Source: Traorella massiliensis
GTDB lineage: Bacteria > Bacillota_I > Bacilli_A > Erysipelotrichales > Erysipelotrichaceae
Direction: 5' to 3'
Length of the DNA stretch: 64,000 bases
Assembly (NCBI RefSeq): GCF_900104665.1
Contig: NZ_LT629967.1
Span: 597,372 to 661,371 of the forward strand
Part shown: piece by piece, positions 38,779 to 47,518 of the stretch
Position numbering within the stretch: the stretch's first letter is position 1
Layout: each line of letters begins with the position of its first letter
Translations under genes and position numbers: made by a program
Notes under the pieces: model-generated
What the model saw: the letters and a program-made list of their open reading frames with translations, nothing else
Told to the model about the DNA's origin: nothing
Databases searched by the model: none

Positions 38779-40287
38779 ATGAATAATCGTGAAGTAGAAA
38801 AGAAAATAAAAAAAGCATATTCGCAAATTACTGCTCCGGATATTATCGACTCTATACTCTCTGATTGCGAAACTCAGAAAGGAAATGTGGTCATGATGGA
38901 AAAAAAGAATAAAACACCTTTGTTTAAAGGATTAGCACTTGCAGCGATGGTTTTAGTTGTAGCTGCGGGTATATTTGGATTTAGTTATTATGAAATGAAT
39001 TACAAAGCTGTATCAACGATTGCTTTTGACGTAAATCCAAGCATTGAGATGAAAGTGAATGAACAAGATCGGATATTAGAAGTGATCCCTTTGAATGATG
39101 ATGCGACAACGGTAATCGGTGATATGGATCTTAAAGGAAGTGATTTGGATGTTGCGGTCAATGCCCTGATTGGATCTATGATTCGTAATGGTTATTTAAG
39201 TGATCTGGCAAATTCTATATTGATCAGTGTTGAAAATAATGATCCGGAAAGAGCTGCTCAGCTTCAACAACAATTAAGCGATGAAATTAGTCAGCTGATC
39301 AGTACGAATAATTTTGATGGAGCTGTATTAAGTCAAAGCATCACAGATGATCAGGAACTGAGAACTCTTGCGAAGGAATATGGCATTACGATGGGAAAGG
39401 CTCAGCTGATCCAGCAGGTTCTTTCAGTAAATTCGCTATATACGTTTGATAACCTTTCTAAATTAACGATTAATGAATTGAATTTATTGATCAATGGTCA
39501 AAATGTAAGCAATGTTACTTCAACAGGATCAGCAAGTGATAAGAATTATATAGGTAAAGATAAAGCAAAACAGATAGCTTTAGAACATGCGAATGTTTCA
39601 GAATCAGGTGTCAGCTATTGTGATATTCATCTAGATTATGAAATGGGTACGATGGTTTATGAAGTAGAATTCTATGCAAATGGTACAGAATATGATTATG
39701 ACATCAATGCATTGACAGGTGATGTTCTGCATGTAGAATCTGAACAGAAATCGAGTCCGTCACAAGCAACAGGAGAAACAAATATTCCATCTAATTCATC
39801 TTATATTGGCGAAGCAAAAGCTAAACAAATTGTTCTTGAGAATGCCGGTGTTACAGAAAATGATATTTCTAATTATTGGATAGAGATGGACAGAGATGAC
39901 GGTAATATCATTTATGAAATTGAGTTTTATGCAGGAAGTACAGAATATGATTATGAAATTAATGCTTTAAGCGGTGAAATTATTAAATCCGAAAGAGATC
40001 AGGAAAATGATCATTATTATTCATCTGGTTCCTCAAATAATTCATCATCTTCAAGCAATACTTCTCAGTCAACTTCTTCAATCACTGCTGATCAGGCAAA
40101 ACAAATTGTTTTAAACCATGCATCTCTTTCTGCTGATCAAATAAGCGGCTATGAGGTTGAAAGAGACAGTGAAAATGGGATTGTTGTTTATGAAATTGAT
40201 TTTAGATCTGGTAATTATGAATATGAATATGAGATCAATGGAACTACCGGAGCTATTATCAAATCAAAAAAGGATATCGATGATTAG
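38779..40287 (+). CDS. RsgI-like anti-sigma membrane protein with three PepSY repeats
   Basis: The 502-residue protein has a cytoplasmic N-terminus (about 1-50), one membrane helix (about 52-72), then the RsgI-type periplasmic core STIAFDVNPSIEMKVNEQDRI. Three PepSY-like repeats follow, about residues 254-322, 343-410 and 438-500, each reading (K/D)QAKQI...H/NA...YE(I/V)(E/D)F...EYDYEIN...G, separated by Ser/Asn-rich linkers. Coupling to the ECF gene implies signal-dependent release of the sigma factor. RsgI usually pairs with SigI, so an ECF partner is of note. GGAGAGG supports the ATG at 38779. Confidence 0.85.
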   Translation: MNNREVEKKIKKAYSQITAPDIIDSILSDCETQKGNVVMMEKKNKTPLFKGLALAAMVLVVAAGIFGFSYYEMNYKAVSTIAFDVNPSIEMKVNEQDRILEVIPLNDDATTVIGDMDLKGSDLDVAVNALIGSMIRNGYLSDLANSILISVENNDPERAAQLQQQLSDEISQLISTNNFDGAVLSQSITDDQELRTLAKEYGITMGKAQLIQQVLSVNSLYTFDNLSKLTINELNLLINGQNVSNVTSTGSASDKNYIGKDKAKQIALEHANVSESGVSYCDIHLDYEMGTMVYEVEFYANGTEYDYDINALTGDVLHVESEQKSSPSQATGETNIPSNSSYIGEAKAKQIVLENAGVTENDISNYWIEMDRDDGNIIYEIEFYAGSTEYDYEINALSGEIIKSERDQENDHYYSSGSSNNSSSSSNTSQSTSSITADQAKQIVLNHASLSADQISGYEVERDSENGIVVYEIDFRSGNYEYEYEINGTTGAIIKSKKDIDD

Positions 40288-40367
40288 TGAAAGATTAAAC
40301 AAAGGGGCTGTAACGAGAAATGATTGATTTCTCGATTATTAAAAAGTCCTAAATATCAAAAAAAGAA

Positions 40368-40417
40368 CCGTAATATTTGGATAAAATCTCCTCATATTAC
40401 GGTCTTTTTGGTATAAT
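40368..40417 (+). terminator. IS1182 internal hairpin followed by -10 box
   Basis: CCGTAATAT (40368-40376) pairs with ATATTACGG (40394-40402), followed by TCTTTTT, and then TATAAT at 40412-40417. This blocks outside transcription and offers the transposase its own promoter. Confidence 0.6.
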
Positions 40418-42006
40418 TGTTTGTGTACCAATACCTAGTTAATTGTAACGCAATTCAGCCATCTTTGCAATTCCCTTTGAGTTTTGTTTATGAAGATTCT
40501 ATCGCTAAAGATGATATCTCCAGAACAGTGAAAGAAGTCGTAGAAGGAGTGAATATTTTAAAGTATGTCGATTTCTCTCATCGCAACTCTTATGGATATG
40601 ATGGTATGAAAATGCTTGAATGTGTTTTGCTCGCTTTCGCTTTGAAAGGCTATGCCTCTGTGCGCGAGCTTGAAGATTTATGTAAGTATGATATCCGTTT
40701 CCAGTTCATCATGAACGGACAGACACCTTCCCATATGGCTTTTCATCGTTTTATCCACGATGATCTTCTTATGCCTGTTGAGGATCTGTTCGTCGAATTC
40801 AATAAATATTTTGAATCTCATGATGATATTGATACGGATGTTTTATATATTGATGGAACAAAATTTGAAGCCAACGCTAATAAAATGACTTTTGTCTGGA
40901 TGAAGGCAACCAGGAAATTCAGAGAAAAGCGCTGGAAGAAGATCATGAAGAGAATCATATCTTTTAATATCTATTGTAAGAATGAATCTATTCCTGTGCA
41001 GCTGTCCGTATTGAAAGAATTCTCTTTTGAATATATTTGTGAAATTACCAAAACGATTGAGAAGATCATGAATCAGAAAAATATAGAACTAAAAAGCGGC
41101 AAGGGGCAGCGCAAGCATCCTCTTCAAAGATTCAAAGAAGAATTTGAGGAAGATGCCGAGAAGATTTTAAAATATGCCGTATATTATACGATTGCGGACG
41201 GACGAAACAGCTTTTCTAAAACAGATCATGATGCCACATTTATGCATATGAAATATGATTACTACAATCATACCAATGTGTTCAAGCCTGGATATAATGT
41301 ACAGATGGGAAGCAGTGAAGGATATATCCGCCATATCTATGTATCGAGTGATGCCAATGATGTCAACACATATATTCCTTTTATGGAAGGATATCATATG
41401 GCCTACGGGAAATATCCATGCAAGACACCCGCTGACGCTGGATATGGAAGTTTTGAAAATTATTCATACTGTAAGGAACATGAGATCGATCTGTATATGA
41501 AGTACAGCACATTAAGAAAACAGCAGGAGGAGCTGAATGATAAGAATCGGTTTAAAAGTTATCGGATGCAGCCTGATGAAAATGGACAGATCCTGTGTCC
41601 TGAAGGCAAGGAATTTACTTTAGAAAAAGAAACCATAGATACAGCAGGACAATACAGAAAGAAACTTAAACATTACAGGAATGAACATTGCGCAGATTGT
41701 CCATTCCGATCAAAATGCACCAAATCAAAACAGGGACGAACGCTAACGATCAATGAAGAACTCATAGAATATCAGAATGAGGTACTGACTAATCTTTCTA
41801 GCGATGAAGGGAAAGAATTGATGAAACAGCGAAGCATACAGGCAGAAGGAATTTTCGGTCAGATCAAGCAGGACAATAATTATGCAAGACTATGCCGTCG
41901 AGGCAATCCCGGGGTAAAATTAGAACTTCTACTGGTATCCATGGGCCATAATTTACGCAGATATCATACACGGAAAAAGCAGAATGAGCATAAACTGATG
42001 GCTTAA
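40417..42006 (+). CDS. IS1182-family transposase
   Basis: The ORF of up to 529 residues contains the IS1182 pattern: N-terminal YGYDGMKMLECVLLAFALKGYASVRELEDL (DUF772), the Asp-containing VLYIDGTKFEANANK, a second acidic site near TPADAGYGSFENY and the C-terminal QAEGIFGQIKQDNNYARLCRRG. CP-rich CADCPFRSKC near residue 430 is also typical. The start is uncertain: 40417 (TTG) or 40423 (GTG), with no clear ribosome site. It looks full length and possibly active. Confidence 0.9.
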   Translation: MFVYQYLVNCNAIQPSLQFPLSFVYEDSIAKDDISRTVKEVVEGVNILKYVDFSHRNSYGYDGMKMLECVLLAFALKGYASVRELEDLCKYDIRFQFIMNGQTPSHMAFHRFIHDDLLMPVEDLFVEFNKYFESHDDIDTDVLYIDGTKFEANANKMTFVWMKATRKFREKRWKKIMKRIISFNIYCKNESIPVQLSVLKEFSFEYICEITKTIEKIMNQKNIELKSGKGQRKHPLQRFKEEFEEDAEKILKYAVYYTIADGRNSFSKTDHDATFMHMKYDYYNHTNVFKPGYNVQMGSSEGYIRHIYVSSDANDVNTYIPFMEGYHMAYGKYPCKTPADAGYGSFENYSYCKEHEIDLYMKYSTLRKQQEELNDKNRFKSYRMQPDENGQILCPEGKEFTLEKETIDTAGQYRKKLKHYRNEHCADCPFRSKCTKSKQGRTLTINEELIEYQNEVLTNLSSDEGKELMKQRSIQAEGIFGQIKQDNNYARLCRRGNPGVKLELLLVSMGHNLRRYHTRKKQNEHKLMA

Positions 42007-42187
42007 GACGAAAAACAGATCAAAAAAAATACGAAAAAACAACTCTTTGTTTTTAGTGCGCCCAAAAAACCTCTCAAAAATCAAAATAGTCAGGGAAAAT
42101 AATGAAACTGAACTACAAATACGAAAAAAGAGCTATAACGCTCTCAGTAATCTTAAAAAGTTACTTATTCGTTACAGCCCCTTTGTT

Positions 42188-42307
42188 TTCTTAAGTGGTA
42201 AGAAAAAAATTGAATTGATTTATTAATGAAGTGATTGAAAAAAAATTTATAAAATGAGAAAATATAATTCATGGATGTTAAAATGAAAAGTCAAGGAGGT
42301 AGTTGTA
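42188..42307. other. gap between IS1182 and patatin gene
   Basis: AT-rich spacer with the AAGGAGG ribosome site of the next gene at its end. A TATAAT-like -10 (42264-42269) is present, but no matching -35 is placed well. Nothing else is visible. Confidence 0.4.
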
Positions 42308-43219
42308 ATGAAAAATAAAGTTTATACAAAATTAGGACAGCTTCCTTATGGAATGGCTCGTGATAAGATAACAGAAGGCTGTATTGTACTTGAAGGGGGT
42401 GCTTTTCGAGGTTTATATACTGCAGGCGTGTTAGATGCTCTGATGCAGGCAGGTATCAATTTTAGGACAACAATTGGCGTTTCTGCCGGATCTATGAATG
42501 GTATCAATTATGTAGCTGGACAGATTGGACGAAGTGGCAGAGTCAATTTAAAATATCGTCATGATAGTCGTTATGTTGGCGTAAAAGCCTTAGTTACAAA
42601 TAAAGGTGTGATTGGTTTTGATTTTTTGTTTGATGCGATCGACAACGAAGAGCCTCTTAATAAAGAACGCTTTTTTAATGATGATAGAAGATTTGTGGCA
42701 GTGGCTACAAATTGTTTGAACGGTCAGGCTGACTATCTGGAAAAAGGAAAGTGCAGCGATATATTTCAAGCAGTAAGAGCTTCTTCCAGTCTCCCATATG
42801 TGTCTAAAATGGTGGAGATAGATGGAATTCCTTATCTAGACGGTGGATGTAGTGATAAAATTCCATATCAATGGGCCATTGATCAGGGATATGAAAAGAT
42901 AGTTGTTGTAAGAACTCGAGAAGCTTCTTTTAGAAAACATACTGATATGGAGAAACTTGAATTAGCAGCTCAAAAGTTTTATCATGGTTACCCTGAGTTT
43001 GCCCATGCTTTGGGAACAAGTGATTGCCGATATAATGAGCAATGTGATGAAATAGATAGATTAGAAAAGGAAAAAAGAATCTTTGTTATTGCTCCTTCTT
43101 TTCCGGTTGAAATTAAAAGACTTGAAAGAAATATGGAAAAATTAGGTGAGCTGTATTGGAAAGGATATGAAGATGGTGGTTCACAGATCATAGCTTTATG
43201 GGATTATTTATATAGTTAA
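42308..43219 (+). CDS. patatin-like phospholipase
   Basis: The 303-residue protein has the oxyanion loop EGGAFRG (residues 29-35), the nucleophile elbow GVSAG (Ser59) and the second dyad residue in DGGCSDKIP (Asp near 178), the Ser/Asp dyad of patatin lipases. It would hydrolyse ester bonds of phospholipids or other lipids in the cytoplasm, since no signal peptide is present. It resembles the YjjU-type bacterial patatins. AAGGAGG precedes the ATG. Confidence 0.92.
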   Translation: MKNKVYTKLGQLPYGMARDKITEGCIVLEGGAFRGLYTAGVLDALMQAGINFRTTIGVSAGSMNGINYVAGQIGRSGRVNLKYRHDSRYVGVKALVTNKGVIGFDFLFDAIDNEEPLNKERFFNDDRRFVAVATNCLNGQADYLEKGKCSDIFQAVRASSSLPYVSKMVEIDGIPYLDGGCSDKIPYQWAIDQGYEKIVVVRTREASFRKHTDMEKLELAAQKFYHGYPEFAHALGTSDCRYNEQCDEIDRLEKEKRIFVIAPSFPVEIKRLERNMEKLGELYWKGYEDGGSQIIALWDYLYS

Positions 43220-43270
43220 AATGCAGTGATTTGTAAAGTTTCATGCTATAATGGTCTTAGAGGAGAAGAT

Positions 43271-43981
43271 ATGATATACGTAATGAGCGATTTGCATGGT
43301 TGTTATCAGGAATATTTAAAAGCATTGGAAGTAATTGGTTTTAACGAGAATGATCAACTATATGTGCTGGGTGATATAGTAGATAGAGGAAAGGAACCTA
43401 TTAAGCTTTTGCAAGATATGATGATGCGAAGCAATGTATTTCCAATCATAGGAAATCATGAATATATGGCTTTAACTGTATTGAGAAAGTTTTGTGTTGA
43501 AATTACTCAAGAGAATGTAGAAACACATTTAGATGAAGAAGATATGGAGAATTTCTATCATTGGTGTAGTGATGGAGGCAAAGTTACTTTAGAACAGTTT
43601 CGCAAGCTTTCCAGTGAAGAACAGTTAGATATTTTAGATTATCTGGAAGAGTTTAGTTTATTGGAAGAAATTAGTGTAAATGGCAGAAACTTTATTTTAG
43701 TACATGCTGGATTATATCCTTTTTTACCCGATAAACCTTTAGAAGAGTATCAGTTGGAAGAGGTTATTTTTAAATCTCCTAATTATGATTTGGTATATTT
43801 TGCGGATAAATATCTTGTGAGCGGGCATAAACCAACGATATCTATCGATAAGAAAAAAAGAGGCCAAATTATTGAAAAAAATCATCATATAGCTATTGAT
43901 TGTGGATGTGTTTTTGGAATGAATTTAGGTGTTTATTGTCTTGATACAGGTGAAAAATGGTATATTGAAAAAGAGAAATAA
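43271..43981 (+). CDS. calcineurin-like metallophosphatase (PPP type)
   Basis: The 236-residue protein has the three phosphatase signatures SDLHG (near residue 6), GDIVDRG (near 33) and GNHE (near 62), then the downstream His residues in LVHAGLYP and VSGHKPT. This layout is that of bacterial serine/threonine phosphatases and diadenosine tetraphosphatases such as PrpA. AGGAGAAG supports the ATG at 43271; the longer reading from 43226 is unlikely. It may be co-transcribed with the small gene 11 bases downstream. Confidence 0.9.
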   Translation: MIYVMSDLHGCYQEYLKALEVIGFNENDQLYVLGDIVDRGKEPIKLLQDMMMRSNVFPIIGNHEYMALTVLRKFCVEITQENVETHLDEEDMENFYHWCSDGGKVTLEQFRKLSSEEQLDILDYLEEFSLLEEISVNGRNFILVHAGLYPFLPDKPLEEYQLEEVIFKSPNYDLVYFADKYLVSGHKPTISIDKKKRGQIIEKNHHIAIDCGCVFGMNLGVYCLDTGEKWYIEKEK

Positions 43982-43992
43982 AGGAGAAAAAG

Positions 43993-44244
43993 ATGTTAGA
44001 ATTTAGATATGATACACAGCTTCTTATTGAAGGTAAGAATTTAAATGAGGATGCAATCAATGATTATTTCACAACTCATTTCAAGGGAGATTGCTTATTG
44101 GCGGTAGGTGATGATGAATTGATTAAGATTCATTTTCATACGAATGAGCCATGGGAAGTATTAAAATATTGCTCGACACTTGGAGAGATCTATGATATTG
44201 TTATAGAGGATATGGATCGCCAATCCAGAGGACTTAAAGGTTAA
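43993..44244 (+). CDS. stand-alone FakA/DAK2-like C-terminal domain
   Basis: The 83-residue protein resembles the middle/C-terminal region of FakA-like (DAK2) fatty acid kinases: EFRYDTQLLIEG matches the start, GDCLLAVGDDELIKIHFHTNEPWEVL the core, and GEIYDIVIEDMDRQS the end. The ATP-binding kinase domain is absent. It could be an adaptor or a ligand-binding fragment. AAAGGAG precedes the ATG. The homology is by pattern only. Confidence 0.65.
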   Translation: MLEFRYDTQLLIEGKNLNEDAINDYFTTHFKGDCLLAVGDDELIKIHFHTNEPWEVLKYCSTLGEIYDIVIEDMDRQSRGLKG

Positions 44245-44269
44245 AGACATCATCGAAAGATGATGACAT

Positions 44270-44345
44270 GGGGTTTTAGCTCAGTTGGGAGAGCGCTACG
44301 CTGGCAGCGTAGAGGTCAGGGGTTCGAGCCCCCTAAGCTCCACCA
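44270..44345 (+). tRNA. tRNA-Ala (GGC)
   Basis: The cloverleaf is complete: acceptor GGGGTTT/AAGCTCC, D-arm GCTCAGTTGGGAGAGC, anticodon stem CTACG/CGTAG with loop CTGGCAG (anticodon GGC), T-arm GGGGTTCGAGCCCC and encoded CCA. Confidence 0.95.
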
Positions 44346-44354
44346 GATTATCGA

Positions 44355-44384
44355 AGTGTGCCTGGTTATATTAGGCACTTTTTT
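44355..44384 (+). terminator. terminator of tRNA-Ala
   Basis: AGTGTGCCT pairs with AGGCACT (one bulge) and is followed by six T residues. Confidence 0.75.
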
Positions 44385-44491
44385 AATATATATATATATA
44401 TCTAAAAGATATTGATACTTGTGAGAATCTATATTTTCAAATTGAGAATGTGAAAGAATTATGTTACTATGAGTTTGTTAGGAGGCAATAT

Positions 44492-44839
44492 ATGGAAAAA
44501 GAATTATTAAATCAAGTTATCGAAAAAACAAAGAAGCTGATTGAAGCTCCGACATGTTGTGCTGATTTGAAAGAGGCAGCTTCAGCATGGTTGCATGCAG
44601 TAGGAACGGTGGACGAAGAAAAGCAGACAGCTCTCTTTCTTCAGAAATTAAAGGAAGATATTATGCCAATTGATCAATTGATTGGTTTTGCTAGTTCAGA
44701 AAATGGCAAAAAGTATTTTGGTGAAGAAAAGGCTTTGCAAATCGTTGAACATAGCAATGCTATCAAACAACAGGGTGCAGTTTATTGCGATTGTCCAGCC
44801 TGTACTATTGTTGAAGAACTTATAAATCTATTAGGGTAA
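44492..44839 (+). CDS. conserved Cys-rich small protein (often labelled Hsp90-like)
   Basis: The 115-residue protein has a CC pair near residue 21 (APTCCADLKEAASAWL) and a C-terminal CDCPAC (near 98-103). This pattern recurs in Clostridia and Erysipelotrichia proteins often named molecular chaperone Hsp90, although there is no ATPase domain. The four to five Cys could bind a metal. Function is unknown. GGAGG supports the ATG at 44492 over the earlier in-frame start at 44450. Confidence 0.65.
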   Translation: MEKELLNQVIEKTKKLIEAPTCCADLKEAASAWLHAVGTVDEEKQTALFLQKLKEDIMPIDQLIGFASSENGKKYFGEEKALQIVEHSNAIKQQGAVYCDCPACTIVEELINLLG

Positions 44840-44949
44840 AATATCATTTTCTATTCAATATATGCATGGCTGATAATGTAAAATAAATATTTTACATGAA
44901 AAGAAATCTTCGTTATACTAATAATGTCTAAAATGATTAGGAGGATTTT

Positions 44950-45516
44950 ATGAAAAACAGTGTAAAAAATATTACCTTAACAGCAATGTTTTTAGCTTTA
45001 GGGATGATATTGCCTTTTTTTACGGGTCAGATTCCTCAGATTGGTAACATGCTGCTTCCAATGCATTTGCCTGTATTTCTATGTGCTTTGATATGTGGAT
45101 GGCAATATGGTACAATTATGGCCTTTATTTTGCCATTATTACGTTCTTTAGTATTTGGTATGCCGCCTTTTTATCCTACAGCATTAGCAATGGCGTTTGA
45201 ATTAGCAACCTATGCATTTGTTACAGGTCATTTATATGAAAAGTCACCTTGGCAGTGCATCAAGGCTTTATATCGCTGTATGATCTGTGCAATGCTGGCT
45301 GGACGAGTTGTTTGGGGAATCGTACAAATGATTCTTTTGAGTGTAAATGGAGGTATGCTGACATTTGAGGTATTTATCAGCAGTGCTCTATTAAATTCAA
45401 TTCCAGGGATCATTATGCAGTTAGTGTTGATACCGGCAGTGATGGTAGCCCTTGATCGTACAAAAGTATTACCATTTAAACACGCTTCAATGCAGACAAA
45501 AAATGAATTGCAGTAG
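44950..45516 (+). CDS. ECF transporter S component
   Basis: The 188-residue membrane protein has five to six hydrophobic helices and an N-terminal TLTAMFLALGMILP segment with small residues, the S-component signature that docks on EcfT. It would bind a vitamin or similar small molecule and use shared EcfA-EcfA'-EcfT modules encoded elsewhere. No riboswitch is apparent in the 110 bases upstream, so the substrate cannot be named. AGGAGG precedes the ATG. Confidence 0.8.
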   Translation: MKNSVKNITLTAMFLALGMILPFFTGQIPQIGNMLLPMHLPVFLCALICGWQYGTIMAFILPLLRSLVFGMPPFYPTALAMAFELATYAFVTGHLYEKSPWQCIKALYRCMICAMLAGRVVWGIVQMILLSVNGGMLTFEVFISSALLNSIPGIIMQLVLIPAVMVALDRTKVLPFKHASMQTKNELQ

Positions 45517-45517
45517 T

Positions 45518-45551
45518 AAAATCCTCAAGATTTAATCTTGAGGATTTTTTT
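45518..45551 (+). terminator. terminator after ECF S gene
   Basis: AAAATCCTCAAGAT pairs with ATCTTGAGGATTTT around TTA and runs into seven T residues. The TnpB-like element starts just after the T-run. Confidence 0.88.
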
Positions 45552-45728
45552 ATATATTAGGAAATTTCATTTTTGATTGATAGAAAGATGATGAAAGAAA
45601 ATAAAAAAAGTTAAGTGTGATTTATGTTATGATAATATATATCATCAACTTGAAATTATAGTATCATTATAGTTATTAATATGATATAATATCTGTACAA
45701 AACATCTCATTTCTGTCAAGGAGGCATC

Positions 45729-47171
45729 ATGAAAGTCTTTTCTCTTTCCAACCGTTTCTATTACCGCGAATTCCCTGATCTGAAGAACACCGTTCTTCAT
45801 GATCTTGATGTCTACAACCGTGTCCTTCATAAGGCCTATAAATGTCTTTACGATCGTGCCTATAAGGGAGCCGCGTTTAAGGACAGCGAGCTTCACCAGC
45901 TCCTTAAAAAGCAGTTTCATCTCAATGACTATATCCCTCTGTCTGCTGTCCATGAAGCCAAGGCCCTGCTAAAGGCTAATGCTGCCTTGAATAAAAAACT
46001 GATCCGGAAAACAGATAAAAGAATGAATAGGATCAGAATGAAGATCAGAGAAAAGGAAACGGAACTGGAAAAGGTCATCTGTGAAAAGGAAAAGATGATC
46101 CGGAAAACGAAACTGCATGGAACTACAGAAAAGGACTATCTGTATGAAGCAACTGTGATCGATCCTAAAATAAAGAATCTGAAGAATCAGATCAAACTAT
46201 TAAAGTATCGGTTAACAGGAGAAAAGCAGAAAAAGGAAAGATTCATGGAAAAGCCGAAAAGCGTATGCTTCGGAGGAAGGAAGAATCTGAAGCATGATAT
46301 GGATACCTACCGCTATAACCGCAGAAAAAGGATGCTGATCTGCGGAAGAAGGCAGGGAAAGTACGGCAATAATCTTTTCAAATATCATATCGATGAAGGG
46401 ATTCTTGTCTACCGGGGAATCAGACAGGAAATAAGGATGCCGGTTGTTTTTCATCAGCACAGGGAGCATATAGAAAGAGCAGTAAGAATGAAGCACAATA
46501 CTCCCGGGAAGGCCATTGCGTATGAGCTGTATGATCATGGAGAATATTTTATCATCAAAGCAATTGCTGAATATCCTGGCGAGCCGGTATTACCATCCGG
46601 CAGAGGAAGTATCGGAATGGATATCAACAGGGATCATATAGCGCTGGCAGAAACCGACAGAAAAGGGAATCTGGTAAAGGCATGGAGGATTCCGTTGAAA
46701 GAAAGAGGAACAAGGAACCAGAGGGAATATGAAAGGTATGTGGCAGTGAAACGGATCGTAGAGGAATGTGCGGGCAAGAAAAAGAATCTGATCATGGAAG
46801 ATTTAGAATTCGAGAGGAAGAAAGAAGAGAGCCTGTACAGGGACAGGAACTATAACCGGATGCTGGGAACATTTGCATATAAGAGGCTGGAGGAGAAGAT
46901 TGAAAGGAAATGCATGGAAAAAGGAGTATATTTAAGGAAGGTGGATCCAAGGCACACAACGCAGATCGGGAAGCTGAAATATGCGAAGCGGCTAGGGCTA
47001 AGCATCCACCACAGTGCAGCGTATGTGATTGCAAGGAGGGGAGAAGGGTACCGGGAAAGGATACCGAACGAATATCATGAATACAGGGAATGGAAAGAAG
47101 TGATCAGGGATCTGGGGAAAGCGACATTGGAGGAATGTCAGAGAACTCCCTATTTATGCCTGTTCAGATAG
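45729..47171 (+). CDS. TnpB-related protein lacking zinc finger and third Asp
   Basis: The 480-residue protein has a RuvC-like fold: GMDINRDHIALAETD gives Asp298, IMEDLEFER gives Glu357. Where TnpB has a CxxC zinc finger followed by DxNAA, this protein goes from VDPRHTTQIGK straight to SIHHSAAYVIARRG, with His427 at the expected Asp position. A long charged helical insert (about residues 85-175) lies in the N-terminal half. Such TnpB-related proteins occur in many Bacillota. It may use a rearranged active site or be inactive as a nuclease. GGAGG precedes the ATG; a TATAAT lies in the conserved upstream sequence. Confidence 0.85.
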   Translation: MKVFSLSNRFYYREFPDLKNTVLHDLDVYNRVLHKAYKCLYDRAYKGAAFKDSELHQLLKKQFHLNDYIPLSAVHEAKALLKANAALNKKLIRKTDKRMNRIRMKIREKETELEKVICEKEKMIRKTKLHGTTEKDYLYEATVIDPKIKNLKNQIKLLKYRLTGEKQKKERFMEKPKSVCFGGRKNLKHDMDTYRYNRRKRMLICGRRQGKYGNNLFKYHIDEGILVYRGIRQEIRMPVVFHQHREHIERAVRMKHNTPGKAIAYELYDHGEYFIIKAIAEYPGEPVLPSGRGSIGMDINRDHIALAETDRKGNLVKAWRIPLKERGTRNQREYERYVAVKRIVEECAGKKKNLIMEDLEFERKKEESLYRDRNYNRMLGTFAYKRLEEKIERKCMEKGVYLRKVDPRHTTQIGKLKYAKRLGLSIHHSAAYVIARRGEGYRERIPNEYHEYREWKEVIRDLGKATLEECQRTPYLCLFR

Positions 47172-47400
47172 AAAAGAAGCAGGACCCGGCAGTCATGCGA
47201 TTCACTGGAAGATGGAAGCATGGCAAAGGGATGGAATCCTGCCAGAAAAAAATAATAAGCTGACACTGGAACATTTCGCCAATGCCTTACGCTTCAGAGA
47301 GGAGCAAAAGAAGGAGATGTGAAGGTGCCGGTGGAACCACGCCGCTAGAAAGGCAGGTGGGTATGCAGATAGGGAGTTGCTTATTTGCATATGATTTTGG
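47172..47400 (+). ncRNA. candidate omega-RNA / element right end
   Basis: In TnpB elements the guide RNA overlaps or follows the 3' end of the gene. This segment is more GC-rich than its surroundings and has a hairpin GTGG-AA-CCAC at 47331-47340 after AAGGTGCCG. Forty-two bases of it (47293-47334) recur at 61533-61574. The RNA role is inference. Confidence 0.4.
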
Positions 47401-47518
47401 TTACAAAATCATTTTCTTGGAAATAAGTATGCATAAAATGTATGGCAATGAATTAAATATAGGTATTAGACATTAGAAAAAATACTTTTTATAATACTAA
47501 TAAACAGGAGGTACTCTT
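47401..47518. other. spacer before the lipoprotein operon
   Basis: This AT-rich interval leads to AGGAGG at 47508-47513. TATAAT-like ATAATA is present before the site, but no clear -35. Confidence 0.35.

Larger units (their letters stand above)
40298..42187 (+). mobile_element. IS1182-like insertion sequence
   Basis: The 19-base inverted repeat AACAAAGGGGCTGTAACGA occurs at 40298-40316 and as its complement at 42169-42187. The inner GGGGCTGT is the usual IS1182 tip, so the true ends may be 40304 and 42181 with the outer six bases belonging to a palindromic target. One transposase gene lies inside. Confidence 0.8.
45553..47400 (+). mobile_element. TnpB-only (IS1341-like) element, copy 1
   Basis: Sequence from TATATTAGGAAATTTC (45553) through the TnpB start recurs at 63651 with few changes, while flanks differ, so 45553 marks the left end within one or two bases. 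The right end is unknown because copy 2 leaves the window; 47400 is a guess based on the structured RNA-like segment. No TnpA is present. Confidence 0.7.

Noticed and set aside
44840..44949. Vitamin riboswitch before the ECF S component
   Set aside because: The 110-base region shows none of the conserved cores of thiamine, FMN, cobalamin or preQ1 riboswitches.
45645..45953. 102-codon ORF antisense to the TnpB gene start (and its copy at 63744-63995)
   Set aside because: It lies wholly opposite the TnpB start and its conserved leader; the repetition reflects element copies, not a separate gene.
47282..47476. 64-codon ORF after the TnpB gene
   Set aside because: No ribosome site; it spans the suspected RNA/right end and ordinary flanking DNA.
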